Below are positions 59,697-64,000 of a stretch of DNA of 64,000 nucleotides, piece by piece. Position numbers and translations under genes: made by a program. How positions within the stretch are numbered: position 1 is the first letter of the stretch; every line of letters starts with the position of its first letter. Under the pieces are notes generated by a model that had not been told where the DNA came from, did not search any database, and saw only the letters and a program-made list of their open reading frames with translations. The DNA is from Hirudo medicinalis (Eukaryota > Annelida > Clitellata > Hirudinida > Hirudinidae), in the NCBI GenBank assembly GCA_011800805.1, contig MPNW01000153.1, positions 182,883 through 246,882 on the forward strand, given 5' to 3'.

Positions 59697-61739
59697 CAGT
59701 GGTGTAGCTAGGGGGGAGGGCAGCCGCAGTGGCAAATTTAGGGGGGGAGGGGCCTTTTAAATTTACGACTTTTGATGAAAATATTAGTAATTTGTAATCA
59801 ACAAGAACTAACATAGTGACACTGTCTCAATAAACAGATTCAAACCGGCAATACAATCTCTTATGAACATAAATCAAGATATTGAAATACCAGCAGTAAT
59901 TGACAATTTTGGTAGATTCGTCTTGCCTTTTTATGAAACTTTTACTTTGAATAAATTTGAATTTTTTAAAGGTCCAAAAAGTACAATAATAAGCAAAATG
60001 GCTATAAAATATCCGCCGGCTGATATTTGCATCAGCAAGCGATTTAGGGGTGACCCTAAGGTGTCTAGGTTCGAGTGTGCGGCGCCCCCGCCAAAGTGTT
60101 CTAGATAGTTGTGTGTTAGCGTGGATACCTGGTGAATAAAGTGGTTGTCCGTTACTGTCTTGGTATAATCGATTAATTACGAGTTACAAACAGTTACCAA
60201 ATTAATGTTACATAATTTGATACATGATTCCCAGTAATATTATAAGTACCCAGAACTTTTTTTAGGACCTTTTTTAAGGTCTTTATCTTTTCAGATATGA
60301 TTTTTCTAATGTTATGCCGATAATGTTTGCAGTGTTGTTGAGTAACGAAGTAATAACGGGTTACTTTACTTAAGTACAATCGGAGTACTTTTGACTTGCA
60401 ACAAAGTACGAAAAATTTTCAGTACTTTTATTTGTAGTAGTATACGAAGTAGGATTTTCGGAAATGCTTTTACTTCCTTACTTCGTCCGCCACAAAGCGT
60501 TACAAGGTAACAAAACTAAGCAACCTTTGATGCGATTGATTTAAAAAATTACATAATTTTATTGTATAATGAACATTTGAATTAAAGAGTTTCCACACCA
60601 GAAAATTTAGAAGAGCGATAAGGATAATTACCATTCATTGGGATAAAAGTTCTTTTCTGTCATATTCATGAAAAGAACCGAAGCACTTCAAAGTTCACTA
60701 AAGGTGGCTCATTCGTATGATGAAATGTTGCGAATTTGTTTAGAATATTACTATTCTTCGTCGAAGAAATTTGTTATAAAATGGAACATAATCTATCTCT
60801 CATCAAGACCAGCATCATTAACACTCTTAAATGAATGTTCCAACAGTTTTTTCATTCGGTTTTGTGATTTTATACGAAACTGGAATCCACAATAACCATA
60901 AGGAAAATAAAAGACCCACCCATTACACGACATAGAATAATTTGTGAATAAAATGAGCCTACATTCTTCCAAGTCTGCAAAGGTAAGGTTTGATGTTAGT
61001 GTTAATTCTATTAACTATAACTGTAACTGGAAACTCTAATAACTGACAGAAACCAAATCAGTTAACTGTAACTATAACTATAACTGACCGCGCCTAAATA
61101 ACTATAACTATAACTTTAACTTNATAACTGGAAAGTTGTAACTGGTAACTGGAAAGACAGTATAAAGTTAGCTGTAACTTTAACTGTAACTGGAAAGTAC
61201 TAACTGTAACTCAAACTCTAACTGAAAAGTCCTAACTGAAATAACACTGTTTGATGTGAAACAATGCTGCATTCGTGGTTCTGACCCCCCCCCAAAAAAA
61301 AAATTGCTAAATCAAAAAATGGATACAATATAGTATAGAATCATTTGCGAATTGAATAAGCCTAACTTCCTTTATTGTATTTTTATTACATTACATTAAT
61401 TTATGTTATATTACAAAACCTAACAGTAACTTCTGTAGGACTATCCAGGAAAAACGCTTTCATTAGTGTGAATGTTACTACTAAGTAAGACTACGGAAGA
61501 GCAGTACTTTATACAGCACTGAATATTTGTTAAATATCGAGATATCGATAATTAGAGCCAGTTAAAAATATATATTTAACCAAAAAATTTTTATTTAAAA
61601 ATTTTTTGTGGTTAGAACCCCAGCCCCCTCCCTGGGTGGACCACTGCATGATTGGTTTGCTCCAGCTTCAGGCCTTTGCATGGTGAACATTAAATTATCA
61701 GTTTCGCCCTGGGCGCCGAAATCCCTAGCTAGGCCTCTG
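59697..61739. mobile_element. hAT-like element of about 2.04 kb
   Basis: Starts CAGTGGTGTAGCTAGGGGGG and ends with the reverse complement of CAGAGGCCTAGCTAGGG. Flanks are ACGTCATT (59689-59696) and GCGTCATT (61740-61747), an 8-bp duplication with one mismatch. No transposase is visible. The interior holds a CAGTGTTGTTGAGTAACG stretch (about 60331) typical of another repeat family and a TAACTN array, so it is probably a composite. Confidence 0.55.
60938..61372. repeat. TAACTN hexamer array between two direct repeats
   Basis: Degenerate TAACTG/TAACTA/TAACTT hexamers fill about 61000-61250 (with one N at 61123). The stretches 60938-60975 and 61336-61372 are similar direct copies (pattern GAATAATTTGTGAAT versus GAATCATTTGCGAAT). 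Confidence 0.6.
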
Positions 61740-62000
61740 GCGTCATTTATAAAATAAATAGAATAAGTGTCTTGAAAATCCCTGAGATGTATCAACATAT
61801 ATTGTTATAATCAACAGGTTATTCCTAAGAAGCACCGAAGAACTTGTGAGCGTACAACTCACGGCGAGTAATTTTCTTGCATGTATTCGATATGAAGACC
61901 AGGGACGTCATTTGGGGGGAAATTGAACTCAAAAGCAGGCATTTAAGTATATCACTTCACAAGACTAATTTGAATTAACTAGGTAACCAATGTTCTAAAG

Positions 62001-62531
62001 CAGGGGTGGGCAAACTCTTTCTACAGAGGGCCACATTGAAAACTTGATTGTTATCGGGGGTCGCATATATATTTTGTCTACTTCAATTACAATTTACAAC
62101 GTATGAAAATATGAATTAATGATAATAACCATGTATTTGTCATTTCATTTCACATTCACACTCTTTTACACATGCACATTATATTTTAAAATACGAACTG
62201 TTTAGTTTAGCTAATTTAGTGCGTATTTAGTTGCTAATTTGGTAATAAGATTTTACTAGTCATAGTTATTTCAACAAAAGTTTATTGTTACCTGTCACAA
62301 TAATTATGAAGACGAAGGAACTTAATTTACATACAAGCTGACCACACTTATATTCTGGAGCCATAAAACCGATTTAATATCCTTAGATTCGAATCAAATA
62401 GTCGGAATAAAATTTAAAAAATATAGCGAAAACTCTAAACAAAGAAAATTAACATCGACATAAGATCGCAACATGTACATGCATACGGGCCGCATGAAAT
62501 ACTCTGATGGGCCGCAGTTTGCCCACCCCTG
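62001..62531. mobile_element. Complete nonautonomous hAT element
   Basis: Perfect 16-bp terminal inverted repeat CAGGGGTGGGCAAACT, subterminal GGGCCACAT/GGGCCGCAT motifs, and an 8-bp flanking repeat TTCTAAAG/TTCTAAAA (61993-62000, 62532-62539). 531 bp, AT-rich interior without transposase. Confidence 0.9.
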
Positions 62532-62925
62532 TTCTAAAATAACAGGGAAAGGATGACATATAACTTCATATTAAATAATTTTTGACACGAAACAGTGAAT
62601 TCTTGATGTCACTACCAACGTTTGTTGTTAACTTTCCATCTTTTTTTAAGTACCACAAAAACACGTTTTTAAGATTTTCAAAATAAATGTACAAATAATA
62701 TTTTTAAAAATTTACAAATAACTTTTAAGCCCTACCAATATTAAAATTTCAGTAATTTCTACGAGATATTATCTTTAAAAAAAGGTGCTTTCTATCTGTA
62801 TTGGGTGTAATATGGGTGTAATGCAAGTGATTACTGATTTAGCGCCGATTCACCCAGATCGAGGCCAAGAAGTCTGTTTCCCCTGATAAGTAAAAAAAAA
62901 AGTTTCTTTGGTTGTGGAGGCCCCT

Positions 62926-62999
62926 GTGCAGTGGCAGATCCCGACCAACTGGTTGCATCTGCATTGACCATCTGCAGTGCCAGATTTAGGCACTGCACT
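62926..62999. repeat. hAT-type terminus fragment, second copy
   Basis: GGCCCCTGTGCAGTGGCAGA followed by CAGTGCCAGATTTAGGCACT. Related to 38270-38330. Confidence 0.55.
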
Positions 63000-63338
63000 G
63001 ACTAAATAAACGCTGAACAAAAATCGTCTGCAAACAGCGAAGTAAGAGTAGTTAAATAATCGGTCATAATTTTTGTGTTAAGCGGCTTTAAAGCCCAAAC
63101 GAACGTCTTTCACAAGTCCGTGCATTTCATGACCCAATAACGTTAATTTTCACTTCATACGTACTTCAAGAAAATCATGAACAAGCCTATTTGCTGTTCT
63201 GCTGACAAAATAAATGGAAGTCATCAAACGATTAAAAATCACTTGACATTTCGAAGTACTTATACGATGTTAAGTTGTCATCAAAAGCTGATCCTGTCGC
63301 AAATGATTCACACGCACAGTTCAAATCACGAGCAAAGC

Positions 63339-63972
63339 TTAATTAGTTTTAGGGGATAGAACCATCTTCATCTCGATTCCCGAATATTTTCTCTTCACAA
63401 ACTCAACTTCGGGCGATGAGACTTTATTTGGAGGAAAGTGGTAAGGCCATTTGAGGTTGGATTCATAATCAAACCAGTTGTCGGATTCCTGCCTCTGCTT
63501 GTTAGCCAGCTCTTCGGCATGAGATCTTTTGCTATAATAAAGTTTTTCTTGGTCGTTTAATTCTTTGCGCTCACCAGCACAAATTTTTTCATCTTCAGAA
63601 TTTTCAATATCCTCAATTGTTTCCTAGATATCCAAATTAAAACACATTAAAGAGCTTAAGAAATTCAGGAATTAGTGTGTTTAAGAGAATCGAAAATACC
63701 TCGCTTCGAATATTTTCATTGAGATCAGGATCGCTGTGATCGTGTTTGAACCAATCTCGAGATGACGATTTAAACAAGCACTTCTTGGTCATTTTCACCG
63801 CAGAACCAACATCTTTTGCTGGTTCATACCACAATTCGCTCGGTTCGAAAAGCTTGTTGAATTTTGATTTAATCGGTCGGGAAAATACAGCATCAGGCCA
63901 CCCTAACTTGCGAGGAGAATAGTTCAATGGCATAGGACGGTTGCAATATTTTGCCTCAAAATGAACCCGCAT
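63339..63972 (-). CDS. Unknown protein, 3' part or short complete gene
   Basis: Two exons: from 63972 or beyond the window edge down to GCGAG|gtattt near 63700, then ctag|GAAACAATT near 63623 down to TAA 63339-63341. From the ATG at 63972 the product is about 185 residues. Seen: basic, aromatic segments (MRVHFEAKYCNRPMPLNYSP, RKLGWPDAVFSRPIKSKFNK), an acidic stretch (EETIEDIENSEDEK), then ERKELNDQEKLYYSKRSHAE and NLKWPYHFPPNKV. No signal peptide or membrane segment. The frame stays open upstream of that ATG to the window end, so it may continue. I do not recognise it; the Trp/Tyr/Pro-rich short blocks recall small axonemal proteins, which is only a guess. Confidence 0.6.
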
Positions 63973-64000
63973 TTTATCCCTATTGTTAGAATCCAGACTT

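Noticed and set aside
60668..60895. 75-codon frame inside the 2-kb hAT-like element
   Set aside because: No transposase motif; likely chance.

Overview
This is nuclear DNA from an invertebrate animal, most likely an invertebrate chordate such as an ascidian tunicate. It is AT-rich. The genes have many short GT-AG introns (often 60-400 bp). Their products are metazoan families: fibrillar collagen, POU class 2, LMO, delta-catenin/ARVCF-type armadillo catenin, Rab33 and a small heat-shock protein with two alpha-crystallin-like segments. Many degraded transposons lie between them. A 407-base N run (22689-23095) and isolated Ns mark it as draft assembly. The species is inferred from gene content and intron style, not proven.

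Layout. 590-1145: a broken Ulp1/C48-protease plus PHD-like gene. 2450-3300: a decayed LINE. 4196-5721 (-): Rab33 GTPase, two exons. 5.7-7.7 kb: intergenic DNA with a complete hAT-type MITE. 7716-17011 (-): fibrillar collagen in about 49 coding exons. 17.4-22.1 kb: intergenic, with a mariner-type MITE and an internally deleted LINE. 22.1-23.1 kb: ATC microsatellites and the gap. 24034-27157 (+): POU2 (Oct-1/2 type) factor. 29.0-29.3 kb: a pentamer-based satellite. 33173-34975 (-): LMO1/3-type LIM-only protein. 39234-44157 (+): delta-catenin/ARVCF-like protein. 45010-48897 (+): a long protein of about 14 tandem repeats that I do not recognise. 49011-50092 (-): small heat-shock protein. 53326-58761 (-): a nine-exon, 903-residue single-pass membrane protein that I do not recognise. 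59.7-62.6 kb: hAT-type elements. 63339-63972 (-): the 3' part of another unknown gene.

The genes look independent; there is no operon-like spacing. Two developmental regulators (POU2, LMO) sit between an extracellular-matrix gene and a run of possible adhesion or cytoskeletal genes (catenin, repeat protein, sHSP). A CRE and two CAGCTG E-boxes lie upstream of the repeat gene, and a palindromic double octamer lies upstream of the POU2 gene. The best candidates for something undescribed are the repeat protein, the 903-residue orphan, and a fibrillar collagen whose C-propeptide has Ser in place of both interchain cysteines and whose triple helix carries an in-register glycine imperfection.
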